Source: Panorpa germanica (taxonomy: Eukaryota; Arthropoda; Insecta; Mecoptera; Panorpidae). Taken from it: DNA of 64,000 nucleotides. The notes beneath the pieces are model-generated. The model was not told the origin of the DNA. It saw only the letters and a list, made by a program, of their open reading frames with translations, and ran no database searches. Numbering within the stretch: position 1 is the first letter of the stretch; each line of letters begins with the position of its first letter. A program made the position numbers and the translations under genes. Where the stretch lies: contig OY783220.1 in NCBI GenBank assembly GCA_963678705.1, positions 8,515,001 to 8,579,000 on the forward strand. The letters are read 5' to 3'. Positions 1-11,034 of this stretch are shown here, piece by piece.

Positions 1-248
1 TAAATACATATAGCAGAGATTTATGACCTGTAAGGTTGGCAGCGGTTGGGATGACACATGCTTTTCGAATGTTGTCCAACGTTAAATCCCTTTAATAATT
101 AAAGAGAAAAAATGTTTTTTTAAATTGTTAATCTCTCCTGAAATATAAGGAGTTATTAAAAATAAATTGAACATTTGAGGTTCTAGTAACACACTTTATC
201 AATATAGTACAGTTTTATAGAAATTAAGACACAGGACACAAGCCCATT
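1..248 (-). mobile_element. MITE family A, copy A1 (cut by window edge)
   Basis: Reverse-oriented partial copy of an element of about 620 bp seen at least eight times here. It ends at ACACAAGCCCATT, the shared terminus, and carries the family's internal block (CAACGTT, TTTAATAATTAAAGAGA, CTTATATTTC-like). The rest lies to the left of the window. No coding capacity is seen; this is a non-autonomous element by inference. Confidence 0.8.
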
Positions 249-1109
249 TTAAGAAATTGTAACCGACAAATATCAATTATTTCAGTTCCCGTTCCCGGGA
301 ACAATACAATCAGGAAAACAGCACTTTTTACCCCTAGCTAGCTATTTAACTATTTTTTATCCTATGATATTTTGGCGTGTTATGGACAATGGCGTTGCCA
401 CCAAACGGTTTAAAACTGTTGGTTGACCCCGCGTCCTCGCGGGTCATGGAGTTGGTAGTATTTCGTCCCATTTTACAATAATAGCTATGTGAGAGGTCAT
501 CAGATAAAGGTTTCGCTGAAACCAGTTTGGTTTTGGTTTGTATAGAAATATTTATTAATTTAATTTTTATTTTCCTTACTTTTTGTAGTTTTACATATCT
601 TATAATATGTACTAAATCAAATATATTATAAAAAAAAAATTGACAAAATGGCAGCTTATCAAAAAAAAAAAAAAAATTATATAAAAAAAAAGTGTATCGA
701 AGAGAAATTTTTTTCGATTAATTACTAAAAAATATATGGAACTTAAGAAGCTTGTGTTAAAATTTGAGAATGATCGGTTCGGCTGTTTCCGAGAAATCTT
801 AGTTTAATCTTGATTCAATCGACGAATATTGCGATTCAGTCAGTTTTAAAAAATTGGAACAAAATAACATTTACAGGTTTAAATAATAATTCACAAGACA
901 TTTACATACAAACTAGATCACAACCTGTTCTTTATTGACCTTTGCTTTTTATTATATACTTGTATTAAGTTCCAAGGCAGTTGAATTAAAAAAAATACTA
1001 TTAACATTTTGAAACAATATTTACGACTATTTAACACGAATCTTGTACATTATTTAGGTTAGGCGCGCAAAACAGTTTTGTTGCTGCTGTGTGCTCAGCC
1101 AACTAGTTT
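249..1109. other. No gene seen; presumptive baz intron
   Basis: AT-rich DNA with A-runs near 632-690. A short GC-rich inverted repeat (GACCCCGCG/CGCGGGTC) lies near 423-447. Nothing else can be supported. Confidence 0.5.
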
Positions 1110-1760
1110 AATTAAAACGATAAAAAAGGGCATATTTTCGATAATGTTTTTTGTCGACACAATTATTATATAATTATTTCTATAACTACTACATGATAAA
1201 ATGATATTTGAAGAATACTGTGTGAAAATTTTATAAATAAATATCAAGAAATGAAGCATTGACAGCGAATCCCCGCAGACGTCACAAAAAAAAAGTAACA
1301 TTGCGGTGCCACTCATAACTCATCACTGGATTTTCTGAAATTGAAATACCAAAATGATTTCATTAGTTGATAAGTTTCTGCAGGTAATACTGTCGAGTTT
1401 TTCTTATTTTATTGCTTTTTCAATTTTTTACAGCACTTAGAAGTCAAAATACGGATTTTTCATGAAAAAAATCAGAAACTTTGTTATTTTAAAATACGTT
1501 AATATTAAAAAATTAAAAAAATCTCGACAGCGTTACCTCGGCATTTATGTAAAGAAAGAGTGTGCAAAATTTCAAAAGAATCGGTCCAGTAGATTTTGAG
1601 CTAGAGAGGGCACCGACTCTGAAAAAGCTATGTGTAAGAAACCGCATTTAAAAGTTTCAAAGTAACACGAAAACAGACCAGAGAGGTGAGAACCTAAAAC
1701 TCTATACCTCCGACAGTTTTACTCCAATCGACATCAAATTTTTACACAATAAACTAAAAA
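1110..1760 (-). repeat. Repeat family B, copy B1
   Basis: Interspersed repeat of about 650 bp, also present in the opposite orientation at 57190-57670 and 60575-61230. Shared blocks include CGACAGTTTTACTCCAATCG, GAGAGGGCACCGACTC, CTCATAACTCATCACTGGAT and GACAGCGAATCCCCGCAGAC. No terminal inverted repeat or long ORF was found, so its class is unknown. Open frames inside it (1095-1316, 1702-1995) look accidental. Confidence 0.75.
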
Positions 1761-2639
1761 AAGTATAAACCTTCCAATCACCCCTCCCCCCCTCATTCCA
1801 ATTGACAAATAGTAGAATATCTGTTTCAACTTTAACTAAAACTTTAACATTTATTACTTTCAATACTGTGGTAAATTGATAAACATAATAAAATAGAAGC
1901 TTCATCTCGTGAAATGCAAAATAACTCGAAGCTCTGACGAGTCTGTTTGAGATCAAGTGACAGATCAACCTTACCATCAACTTATATTTCAACAACCTCT
2001 AAAATATTTACAAGATTATATAAGCTGTAACATTTACAAAATAGGTATTAACTAAATATAAGAATATAAAGACAAATGTATTTTTTAATATATAAAAAAC
2101 ATTATACGGCTTCAATTTCAATATTATTTTCCTTGTTAACTTATTATAGTTCAGTGGTTCAATAATTTTACAGGATACGACTGTATACGTATTAATTTTA
2201 AAGCTAGGGATGGGGTCGTACCAAGTACCATGTAACCGTGTAACATGTTACTGCATCACAACCACCAATCAAAGAGTGAGCAGGAAATATTAAATAAAAG
2301 AGGCTTCAGTTTGAAAGGGAGAAAATAACCAACCGTCCAAAACGGTACGAAACATCTGTCCTATTCCCTAATGTATTATAACAAGTTAACGAAAGTTGAA
2401 ATAATTGCACAGCGGCAGATACAATAAAACTGGTCGCGTGCCTTTCTTTATTGATTTTTTTATTAAAATATTTTTCTATTTACCTGCGCATTTTATGCAG
2501 ACAATGTCATAATATTTGCAATTATACAAAAATGATTGTTGAAAAATTATTAGATTTTGTAAATATAGTAAAAGAGAATTTATTTTCTTTTTAAATTTAT
2601 AATTAAAGGCATTTTTAGTTATGCCCGATAGATGTTTTC
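1761..2639. other. No gene seen
   Basis: AT-rich intronic or intergenic DNA between repeat B1 and MITE A2. No ORF, RNA gene or further repeat recognised. Confidence 0.4.
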
Positions 2640-3197
2640 AATGGGTTTGAATCCTATGTCTTAATTTCTGTAAAAGTGTACTATATATTGATAAAGTGGG
2701 TTACTAGAACCTCAAATGTTCAATTATTTTTTAATAACTCCTTATATGTTAAGAGATATTAACAATTAAAAAAGTCATTTTGTCTCTTTAATTATTAAAG
2801 GCATTCAACGTTGTACACATTCCAAATGGCATCACAACCGCTGCCCAGCCCATAAATCTCTGCTATATATATTCATATATCAAAATATCAAATATTATTT
2901 ACAGCTATTTCAAGGAATAATAAAATTTCAATATTATGTCTGCCTTAGCAGGGTTATATAAAATAAAAACTTATTATTCTTTGACTTGACTTGATTATTT
3001 GACTACCAACAGCTAGAAAACTCAACAAATAACTGACGTTAAAATGCATTTCACATCATACAAATATGGCTGACCATTTCTAGCGCTAAAACTACAATTC
3101 ACACTTTTAATTGCTATATCTCTGACACATTTATTAACATCAATTTCAATCAACAATTAAAAAATCGACCACTAAAAAATGAGGACACAAGCTCATT
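2640..3197 (+). mobile_element. MITE family A, copy A2
   Basis: Near-complete copy. It starts AATGGGTTTGAATCCTATG, a mutated form of the family terminus AATGGGCTTGTGTCCTATG, and ends GAGGACACAAGCTCATT, the imperfect inverted repeat of the start. It lacks an internal stretch present in other copies (the CCGTCAACATTTAGATATTT region), so it is somewhat older or internally deleted. Confidence 0.85.
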
Positions 3198-3411
3198 ATT
3201 AATTTTTACATATTAATTTTGGTATCGAAAACCGGTTTGTTTATTTCAAAACCTGGTTTGCGATCTTGCAAATTTACCCGCAAGAAGAACCGGTTTTTGC
3301 ACTCGATTTTTAAAAAACCACAATCTGTAGTAATAAGATATAATTTTATCACCTCTTATTGGAAAACCATATCTAGGGGAGCTGTTATAAACCGGATCTT
3401 TCTGCTCTTTT

Positions 3412-3423
3412 TCCAACCGGATA
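3412..3423. repeat. Target-site duplication, left, of LINE
   Basis: TCCAACCGGATA, exactly repeated at 9181-9192. It directly abuts the T-run that is the poly(A) tail of the minus-strand LINE. Confidence 0.93.
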
Positions 3424-3609
3424 TTTTTTTTTTTTTAATTTATTTAGGCTTTGGCTTATTCAGCCTTCTTGCCATTGCTTTTATTTGTAAAATTATATAA
3501 AAATTTACATATAAATTATAATTGTTCTAATAAATACAAAACAAATTGATTCTTTTAAAAAATTAAACTTAAAATTAAATACATACTAAATAAAATATTT
3601 TAACTTAAA

Positions 3610-6600
3610 TTACACTTCTATATTATTTTCTATCACAAAGTTTGTTAATATTTCCGCCGTTGCTTCACTTGTCATTAAACAGGACATATTGACTGGGAAC
3701 TGTGTTACATTACGTAAATCATTTAAAAGTCTATCAATTTTTGATGATAAAAGATGACACCCTAGAATTATATGGTCCAAAGACCCTTCTTCTCCACATA
3801 TACAATTTGGTGTGTCTTTTATATTTATTTTGTATAGATGAGCTGGACATCTAGAATGCCCAGATTTCATTCGACAATTTGTTGAAATATATCTTCGTGA
3901 ATGGTTTTTATTAAACCATGTGGTTGTTGGAATTTTTTGATTCGCTGCAAAAAAATTTTTTCCAGTACTTTGACTTTTCTCATTATATATACTCTGCCAT
4001 TCTGCCATACAATTTTCTTTAATTATTTTTTTGGAATCATTTATTGACCAATTTATTTCTATTATTTCCCCATCTACACAAGCTTCTTTGGCCAGTTTGT
4101 CAGCCATTTCGTTTCCTTTTATGCCTACATGTCCAGGAATCCAAATAAGTTTAACATTGATATCATTTTTTTCCATTTTTAAAAGATATTCTTTAATTGA
4201 ACATATTTTGTTATTATTATTGTTTTTGAATTTATTGTTATTTAAAGATACACAAACACTACGAGAATCTGTGAAGATTAATATATTTTTATTGTCAGTT
4301 TTTTGTATTATTTCTAGTAATTTCATAATTGCTGTTATTTCTGTATTATAAGAATTTGTGATGTTGTTAAGTTTGTATTTGTACTGTTGATCTGTATTAT
4401 AATTGAAAATGCCAATTCCTCCAGTTTTAGAGTTTTTTTCGAATGAACCATCGGTAAACCATATACTCCAGTTTATATCATCTTTTGTTATATATTCCAT
4501 ATATTTTTGATAAGTTATTTCCTTACTGTCATTCTTCTTGAACAAATTTATTTCTGTATGTATTGTTGTCATGCTTATTTCTAATGGAAATTTGAAAAAA
4601 GGTATAATGTTGTGTACCTCTAAGTTCAAGTTATTATATCTATCAAAACTAGTTAAAAGTGCCGGTTTTTTATGAGTTGTCCAATATGGTTTATTATAAA
4701 GAACATATAGTTTAGATAATCTTGTATTTAAGGGGCCACATGAGTTATGTCTGTTTTTACAAAAGAAACTGTCTGATGTTTGTTGTATTCTGATATTTAC
4801 CGGAGGAATATTAGTTTGATAGTTGAGGATTTGGATTGGTGTTGAAACCATTGCACCTAATATTATTCTTAAACATTTGTTTTGTATAATTTCAATTTTT
4901 TTTAATCTTGAGTTATTTGCGGTGCAGATCATAGTACTAGAATAGTCAATATGCGGTCTAACAATAGCTTTATATATTTTTATTAAGGTTGTTGGGTGTG
5001 CGCCCCATTTGTATCCTGCTATACATCGCATCAAATTTAAGCCTTTTTGACATTTGTTAATAATATGTGCAATTTCTTTCGCCCAAGTGCTTTTCGTATC
5101 AAAGAATATACCCAGAAATTTGGTATTTGAAGTAACAGTTATATTTTTATTTCTGATGGTTATTTTTGGACTGCAGTTTATTCTATGCCTTGTAAATATA
5201 ACTATTTTACTTTTTTCTGACGATATATTTAATTTGATTTCCTTTAATAAAATATCTAGTTTTCTTAATTTCGATTGTAATCTGTTTTGAGCTATATCTT
5301 GTGTATGACCCATACTATAAATAACCATGTCATCTGCATACATCAGTACTGTTGTGTTGTTATCTGATAATGTTGTTAACTTTTCTGTGTATATGTTGAA
5401 TAATAAGGGAGATAATATTGAGCCTTGTGGAATTCCGTGATTACATAGTATAGGACCAGTTAACTTATTATTGTATCTAACTGTTATTTCTCTATTTTGG
5501 AAGTAGTTTATAATCCAGTTGGATATTTTGGAAGATATACCTATGTTTTCTACTTTTTCTTTTAATATTTTTAGATTAACATTGTCATAAGCAGCTTCAA
5601 TGTCAATGAAAGCAGCTATCATATAATGATTTTTACTGTATGTTCTTTGAATATCGATATTCAATATGTTTAAGTTATGCTGTGTACTTCTTGATTTTCT
5701 AAAAGCAAATTGTAACTCAGGTAATCTTTTATGATGTTCGAGATACCATTCCACTCTGGTTTTGATTATTGATTCCATAGTTTTGCCCATACATGATAGT
5801 AAAGTAATTGGTCTGAATGATTCTTCTTTGTTTGGATCTTTTCCTGGTTTTAATATAGGAACCACGATATGTTTTTTCCAATCTAATGGTATATCAGCAG
5901 TGTTTAATGAGAGATTATATATTTGTGTAAGATGATTTTTTGCATTGTCAGGTAGGTTTTGTATCATTTTGTAATTTATTCTATCAAATCCTGTGCTACT
6001 GTTTTTATTATGATTTAACGCGAAATTTACTTCATTTATATTTATGTTATTATCTAGGAAATTATCTTTTATGGTGGTGGTGGTAGTAATATTTAAGTTG
6101 TTGTTCTGTGGAAATTTTTTATTAATGAATTCTTCTATTAAATTTTCATTATCACTTATCCTTTTAGTACTATAGCTTTTATTGTTAATTTTTCTTATAT
6201 TATTCCAGACAATGTTAGTTGTTGTGTTTGGGTTTAAATTCTCGCAGAAATTTTGCCATTCTATTTTTTTTCTGGCTCTAAAATATCGTCTGGTTTTAGC
6301 TTGATGTTTTTTATAATTTAAATAATTCGCCATTGTCATGTTTTTATTAAAAATAGTTAGTGCTAATTTTCTTTGAGCTATCATTTTATTGCACTCAGTG
6401 TCCCACCAAGACGGTTTTATTTTATTAGGAGTTATATTATACAATCTGGTAGATGGGATATGTATGTCTGCCGAATTATTAATAACATCTCTAAATTGGT
6501 TGTATTTGTTTTCAACATCTTGGGGATTACTTGTGATTCCATTTGTGCTAAGGTTTGAAATTCTGCTTTCTATTTCAAGGCTATATTTCTCCCAATCTGC

Positions 6601-7338
6601 TTTTCGGAAATTTCTCCTCGTTAAATATTCAGATGTACGGTAACGGTCTTTATTATAGTCATTCAAACAGAAAAAAATTGGGTAGTGATCACTACCTAAG
6701 CTATCTGCAAGAACTTGCCACGAAGTAATTTGTTGTGTTAAAGTCATTGATACCAATGTGAGATCCAATATACTGTCCCTTGTACTGAGATTGCTTACTC
6801 TAGTTGGTTTATCATCGTTGATAATATTTAGATTTTCGTTTTCTATGAAATCTAACAATTCGTTACCTTCATACTGACTACCTGGACAATTTATATCCCA
6901 AGCAAGATTAGTCGCGTTAAAATCTCCAGCAAGTATAACAGGAACATCTATTTGTTGTTTTATCTGTGACCAATTAGAATTAGATAGTTTATGATTCGGT
7001 TTAGCATAGATTGATAAAATACATATTACATCAGTTTCGTTATGTGTTAAGATTATTCCAACTATTTCGACCGAATTAAATGGGTTATTTAGCATTACTC
7101 TTTTATATTTTATAGATTTATGAATCAAGATAGCAGCACCCCCGTGGGGATTATAGTTTGTATTCTGTATCCTATCTTCTCTTTCAATAAAATAACCTTT
7201 GATGTTGAAATTGATATTTTTTGTTAAAAACGTTTCTGATAGTATGCATATATGTATGTTATGCTTCTGTAACATATGTTGTAGTTCCTCTTTAATATAT
7301 CTGACTCCTCTGCAATTCCATTGAATAAAATTTATCAT
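3610..7338 (-). CDS. LINE ORF2: endonuclease, reverse transcriptase, RNase H
   Basis: 1242 aa, uninterrupted. Order: apurinic-type endonuclease at the N-terminus (FIQWNCRGV, SETF, AGDFNATNLAWD, then LGSDHYPIFF at about residue 216); reverse transcriptase in the middle (FRPITLLSCMGKTMESII, AAFIDIEAAYDNV, GIPQGSILSPLLFNIY and the catalytic YADD in MYADDMVIYS); RNase H towards the C-terminus (WFTDGSFEKN, IFTDSRSVCV, WIPGHVGIKGNEMADKLA, giving the acidic residues D, E, D, D); and a final CxC...H...C cluster in CICGEEGSLDHIILGC. The enzyme nicks genomic DNA and copies its own RNA at the nick. All catalytic motifs are intact, so the copy is potentially competent by inference. The fragment at 53979-54262 comes from the 3' end of a related element. 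Confidence 0.95.
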   Translation of the reverse strand: MINFIQWNCRGVRYIKEELQHMLQKHNIHICILSETFLTKNINFNIKGYFIEREDRIQNTNYNPHGGAAILIHKSIKYKRVMLNNPFNSVEIVGIILTHNETDVICILSIYAKPNHKLSNSNWSQIKQQIDVPVILAGDFNATNLAWDINCPGSQYEGNELLDFIENENLNIINDDKPTRVSNLSTRDSILDLTLVSMTLTQQITSWQVLADSLGSDHYPIFFCLNDYNKDRYRTSEYLTRRNFRKADWEKYSLEIESRISNLSTNGITSNPQDVENKYNQFRDVINNSADIHIPSTRLYNITPNKIKPSWWDTECNKMIAQRKLALTIFNKNMTMANYLNYKKHQAKTRRYFRARKKIEWQNFCENLNPNTTTNIVWNNIRKINNKSYSTKRISDNENLIEEFINKKFPQNNNLNITTTTTIKDNFLDNNININEVNFALNHNKNSSTGFDRINYKMIQNLPDNAKNHLTQIYNLSLNTADIPLDWKKHIVVPILKPGKDPNKEESFRPITLLSCMGKTMESIIKTRVEWYLEHHKRLPELQFAFRKSRSTQHNLNILNIDIQRTYSKNHYMIAAFIDIEAAYDNVNLKILKEKVENIGISSKISNWIINYFQNREITVRYNNKLTGPILCNHGIPQGSILSPLLFNIYTEKLTTLSDNNTTVLMYADDMVIYSMGHTQDIAQNRLQSKLRKLDILLKEIKLNISSEKSKIVIFTRHRINCSPKITIRNKNITVTSNTKFLGIFFDTKSTWAKEIAHIINKCQKGLNLMRCIAGYKWGAHPTTLIKIYKAIVRPHIDYSSTMICTANNSRLKKIEIIQNKCLRIILGAMVSTPIQILNYQTNIPPVNIRIQQTSDSFFCKNRHNSCGPLNTRLSKLYVLYNKPYWTTHKKPALLTSFDRYNNLNLEVHNIIPFFKFPLEISMTTIHTEINLFKKNDSKEITYQKYMEYITKDDINWSIWFTDGSFEKNSKTGGIGIFNYNTDQQYKYKLNNITNSYNTEITAIMKLLEIIQKTDNKNILIFTDSRSVCVSLNNNKFKNNNNNKICSIKEYLLKMEKNDINVKLIWIPGHVGIKGNEMADKLAKEACVDGEIIEINWSINDSKKIIKENCMAEWQSIYNEKSQSTGKNFFAANQKIPTTTWFNKNHSRRYISTNCRMKSGHSRCPAHLYKINIKDTPNCICGEEGSLDHIILGCHLLSSKIDRLLNDLRNVTQFPVNMSCLMTSEATAEILTNFVIENNIEV

Positions 7339-7543
7339 TTTAACTGTTTTAATTAATTATTGATTTTTATATCTGTCCTTGGTCTTGTTGTTAGATTTAT
7401 TTATATATTTTATTTTATTTTATTTTCTCTCCGTTTATATAATTATTGTTGATTTAATATTTTAGTAAATTTATTAAACGATTAGGTTTAGTGATGTGAA
7501 TAGATTTTTAAAAAATAAACTTAATTTATATATCGATGTTTTC

Positions 7544-8971
7544 TTACGAGTTTGGCCATTGTACACTAGATATTTGTTTCTTGTAGCTTCTAAGGGATTG
7601 GGATGTAATATTTGGGTCTTTGTTTGTATTTTTAATTTTGTCATCATTATTTTTATTATATATTGATGTATAGCAGGTATCATTATCATTGTTTTCCATT
7701 GTAATATCAGGTGTCTCTTGGTTGATTTGCTTTCTGTTTTTTCCTTGATTAGTTATCTTAAGGTATGTGTCGCTTTCTTCATTGTTAGGTTTCTTTTCTT
7801 CTCTTCTTCTTTTTGGAATTGGTTCTTTAGTGGATGTCGTAGGTTGTGGTTGACTGTAAGATCTTTGTAACGAGTTACCTGTATTTGATTTATTCACTCT
7901 GGTATTAGTTCTTCTGGTTAAAGGGTTTGGTTTGTATGTTGGAATTATGTTGATACTATTGTATTTATTAGTGATATTGGGAAAAGTCTCATTGTAGTTT
8001 AGAGCTTCAAAAGAGTTTTGAGTTCTTACTGAGTATAAATAGTCTGTATTTTTTTCTGTTAATTCTAGTTTTGCTTCATAAAAACTGAGATTGTGTTGGG
8101 CCATGAGATCTTTTATCTTGATTTGTCTTTTTTTTTCAGGACATTCATTGTCTGTAGCCTCGTGGTTAAGTTTACAATTTATACATGTCGGATTAGGAGA
8201 TGTGCATGCAGTACGTAAATGATCTTCACTTCCGCAGAATTTACATTTTGCTAGTTTTGCTCTACATTTTGTGGCTGCATGTCCAAATTTAAAACAATTA
8301 TAACATTGTATCGTCTGTTGTACAAATGGTTCACATGCTCGTCTCACTCTCCACATGTAAACATAAGCAGGAATAGCAAGTCCTTCAAAGAATAATTTCA
8401 CTGTTGTACTGGGTTCATATTTAATAGCTCCGTCAACTCTTAGTTTTCGATTTAACCTTTGCACTCTCGTTACTTTAAAAGGTGGACACTCTATATTATT
8501 TAAAATTGTATCTTCCGAATATTCAATATCAACACCTTTTATAATAGCAACTTTTGTGCACCAGTAAAATGGGATAAACGCTTCATACCCATTGTTTTTC
8601 AGCAATGTTGATTTGGTAATTTCATTAGCTAGTACTGCATTAGCACATTGAACGATTACTCTATTTCTTCCCACTTTTTTAATTTCTATTATATTAGATT
8701 TATTGCTAATTTTACATATTATTTCTGCTAATTTAAGAGAACTAAAAAATGTATTTCCATCACTATTATTTTTAACTATCATTACTTTATACGAGTCATA
8801 TTTTGTTTCTGTGTTGTATAAATTATTAAATATTTTTTTAACATTGTCACTATTGTTATTTAAGTTTTCTGTTATATCACTGGATGTTTTATCTGTAGGA
8901 ATTGATTTGTTAGTCACAGAGTTGTTTTTATTGATCGGATTTTTATCGGGAGGTTCAACCTCCATATCCAT
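7544..8971 (-). CDS. LINE ORF1, Gag-like nucleic-acid-binding protein
   Basis: 475 aa. It should coat the LINE RNA and form the ribonucleoprotein used in target-primed reverse transcription. The N-terminal ~60 residues are Asn/Lys/Ser-rich and look disordered. A central part (about residues 60-215) resembles the RRM-like Gag region of such elements. Then come three zinc knuckles: CYNCFKFGHAATKC, CKFCGSEDHLRTAC and CINCKLNHEATDNEC, at roughly residues 223-276. The C-terminal 180 residues are polar and low-complexity. Start MDMEVEPPDKN at 8971 is the first in-frame ATG after the 5' UTR. A 71-aa frame at 7474-7689 overlaps its 3' end out of frame and is not counted as a gene. No frameshift or internal stop is seen. 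Confidence 0.9.
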   Translation of the reverse strand: MDMEVEPPDKNPINKNNSVTNKSIPTDKTSSDITENLNNNSDNVKKIFNNLYNTETKYDSYKVMIVKNNSDGNTFFSSLKLAEIICKISNKSNIIEIKKVGRNRVIVQCANAVLANEITKSTLLKNNGYEAFIPFYWCTKVAIIKGVDIEYSEDTILNNIECPPFKVTRVQRLNRKLRVDGAIKYEPSTTVKLFFEGLAIPAYVYMWRVRRACEPFVQQTIQCYNCFKFGHAATKCRAKLAKCKFCGSEDHLRTACTSPNPTCINCKLNHEATDNECPEKKRQIKIKDLMAQHNLSFYEAKLELTEKNTDYLYSVRTQNSFEALNYNETFPNITNKYNSINIIPTYKPNPLTRRTNTRVNKSNTGNSLQRSYSQPQPTTSTKEPIPKRRREEKKPNNEESDTYLKITNQGKNRKQINQETPDITMENNDNDTCYTSIYNKNNDDKIKNTNKDPNITSQSLRSYKKQISSVQWPNS

Positions 8972-9180
8972 ATTGTTAATTAACCAGTGATAATTAAATA
9001 GAAGTTACTTCACTTCTAATTAATAACACTTAATAATAATATAAATTATAATTTAAAAAAAAAAAAAAATAAATCACGAAAAAAAAATTTTATAATTTGC
9101 AAAAAAAAAGATCACTATTTATTTTATTGTTTTGTTTATTGTAAATACGTGCGCTCACCAAGAAGACTCGATGTAAACTG

Positions 9181-9192
9181 TCCAACCGGATA
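9181..9192. repeat. Target-site duplication, right, of LINE
   Basis: TCCAACCGGATA, an exact match to 3412-3423. It follows the CAGT 5' end of the element and so shows that the insertion is not 5'-truncated. Confidence 0.93.
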
Positions 9193-10572
9193 AATTAATA
9201 TGTCTTATTGAAAAGTTTTGGAAAATAAGTAATTAAAATCGACAATCAGTTTCAGAAGATCACTGATTATGACTAATAACATAAACTCATTATATCTACC
9301 TGCCCTAATTAGATAATCTAAGATACCATTTATTGATTTTATTTTTAGTTTACATTACGGTGAATTTGTCAATATTGAAACAAGAACGTACTCGTATTTC
9401 ACCATAGTAAACTTTTATTATATGAAATAATCTAATATTGCTTAATGCAATACCATATATAAGTAATGTGTATATTAAAATGTACTATGAAAATTTTCTT
9501 ATCAAAATAAAATATTTCAGATTAAAATTTTTTAGATAAAAAATTAATCGTAGTAAGTCAAACAAATAAAAAAAACTAAGTGGGAATTTTATCTAGTGTT
9601 TTACTTATATTTTATAGCTCGGAACACCACATATGTTTTTCATAGTTTTAAGTGTTTTGTATACATAGGACCATGTCTCTGCATTATGTCAACATAGAGT
9701 CTTACACTTGCAGATATATTATTTATAAGAAAATGTACACACTTAAGAAAACGATTTCAGAAAAGGGCGATCGTAAGCGGGGAAAGGAGAGGACGTGGTC
9801 AAGCGGAGCACTTGTTCATTTTAACATTATTTCTCTTACAACAAAGATAGCTCATATTAAGTATGTAAAAGTATTGCCTCAATAGCAACAAAAAATATAT
9901 ATTTTATTAGGAAATTTACTGAAAACAAAATCTCGAAAAAATGTGTTTTGTTTATTAAATGGTTTTAAATGCAATTAGTAGCTTCACTATAAATGATATT
10001 GTAAATATATTTTTCCGACTATATTTGGTAATTGTCATAATTTAATGTAAATGTTCATAATGTGTTAATAATAAAGCAATGTTGAAATCATACGTTTGAA
10101 AGTAAAGGCATTTTTATACGATCATATCAGATCTCCAGTTAGTTTCATATTTGGATGAACTAGACTTAAAATCTGAACAGCAAACTTGAATATAAAAGTA
10201 TGAGCAGGACCCTTCAGTCAGATTTAAAACGGAATCTGATCTGATCGTCTAAAACACCCTTAATAATATGAAAAAATCGAAACCTTATTAAAAAATCATA
10301 TAGAATTATGGGAAAAATAAGAAGAGGTGGAGAATGGGACCACTAATCGTTTAAAAAGGCTTTAAGAGGATCGGGCAAATAGTCGTCCTTTCAAAATAAG
10401 GGATTCCTTAAAACCTGTAGTCGATTAAGTGAAGTAGAATACCCCAAAAGAGGTAAAAAAGAAAATTTAGGGGATAATAAAGGTCTAATCCACGTATAAT
10501 GAGCCTTCATATTACCTTTTAATAAAGAAACTATTTAGTTATTTTGTTTTATAGTATGTATATTGTATATAC
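9193..10572. other. No gene seen
   Basis: AT-rich, presumptive baz intron. An open frame of 77 codons at 9652-9885 has no recognisable domain, no splice context and no Kozak-like start, and is not annotated. Confidence 0.4.
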
Positions 10573-11026
10573 TAGGGATGTAACGAATATTCGCATTTGC
10601 ATTCGCAATTGATTATGCGAATATTTTGCGAATGTATTTGGCAACGAAAAGTGAAAATATTTTATAAAATAACAATGCAACTGATTCGGTTTACAATATT
10701 TTTATTTTAGTCACTACTTGAACTTGCACTATAAAATAACAATTATGTAATAACCAAAATAAACTTTCAACTATTTAAACACACAATGGAGCTAAGTAAA
10801 TTACCAAAGTTTTAATTACACTAAACTACTTTAAATGATATCTTTACTGAGAACACAAATGATAGGATTTATATTATATTACTAAGTAAAGCATTTAGTA
10901 ATTAAACGATCAACGCATGATCAAAATATGAGATAGTAATTGCTTACTTTTGACACTATATTTAAAAAGTCAATATTCGCATTCGCATTCGCGGATGTAG
11001 GAAATCATACATTCGTTACATCCCTA
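10573..11026. mobile_element. hAT-type MITE with 8-bp target duplication
   Basis: A 454-bp element with terminal inverted repeats TAGGGATGTAACGAATATTCG on the left and CGTTACATCCCTA on the right, the right end being separated by the sub-terminal repeats GCATTCGCATTCGCG. It is flanked by an exact 8-bp duplication GTATATAC at 10565-10572 and 11027-11034, the length made by hAT transposases. The interior has no ORF. The sub-terminal TTCGCATT repeats are typical of transposase-binding arrays (inference). Confidence 0.9.
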
Positions 11027-11034
11027 GTATATAC

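Larger units (their letters stand above)
3424..9180 (-). mobile_element. Full-length I-type non-LTR retrotransposon
   Basis: A 5757-bp LINE on the minus strand bounded by a perfect 12-bp target-site duplication. Its 3' end is a poly(A) tail (T-run at 3424-3436), following GCCTAAATAAATT on the element strand. Its 5' end reads CAGTTTACATCGAGTC; a CAGT-type start is usual for full-length I/jockey-type elements with internal promoters. It has about 209 bp of 5' UTR, ORF1 (7544-8971), a 205-bp spacer, ORF2 (3610-7338) and about 186 bp of 3' UTR. Endonuclease, reverse transcriptase and RNase H are all present, which fits I-like clades rather than jockey sensu stricto (no RNase H). Both ORFs are intact, so the copy looks young. 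It lies in the presumptive first intron of bazooka, in the same transcriptional sense. Confidence 0.93.

Noticed and set aside
3219-3500. 93-codon plus-strand frame overlapping the LINE 3' boundary
   Set aside because: It runs across the target-site duplication and the T-run of the LINE tail and has no domain; chance frame.
4031-6643. Several plus-strand frames (4031-4351, 5054-5290, 6373-6643)
   Set aside because: Antisense shadows of the LINE ORF2, with hydrophobic composition caused by the reverse complement of an Asn/Lys-rich protein.
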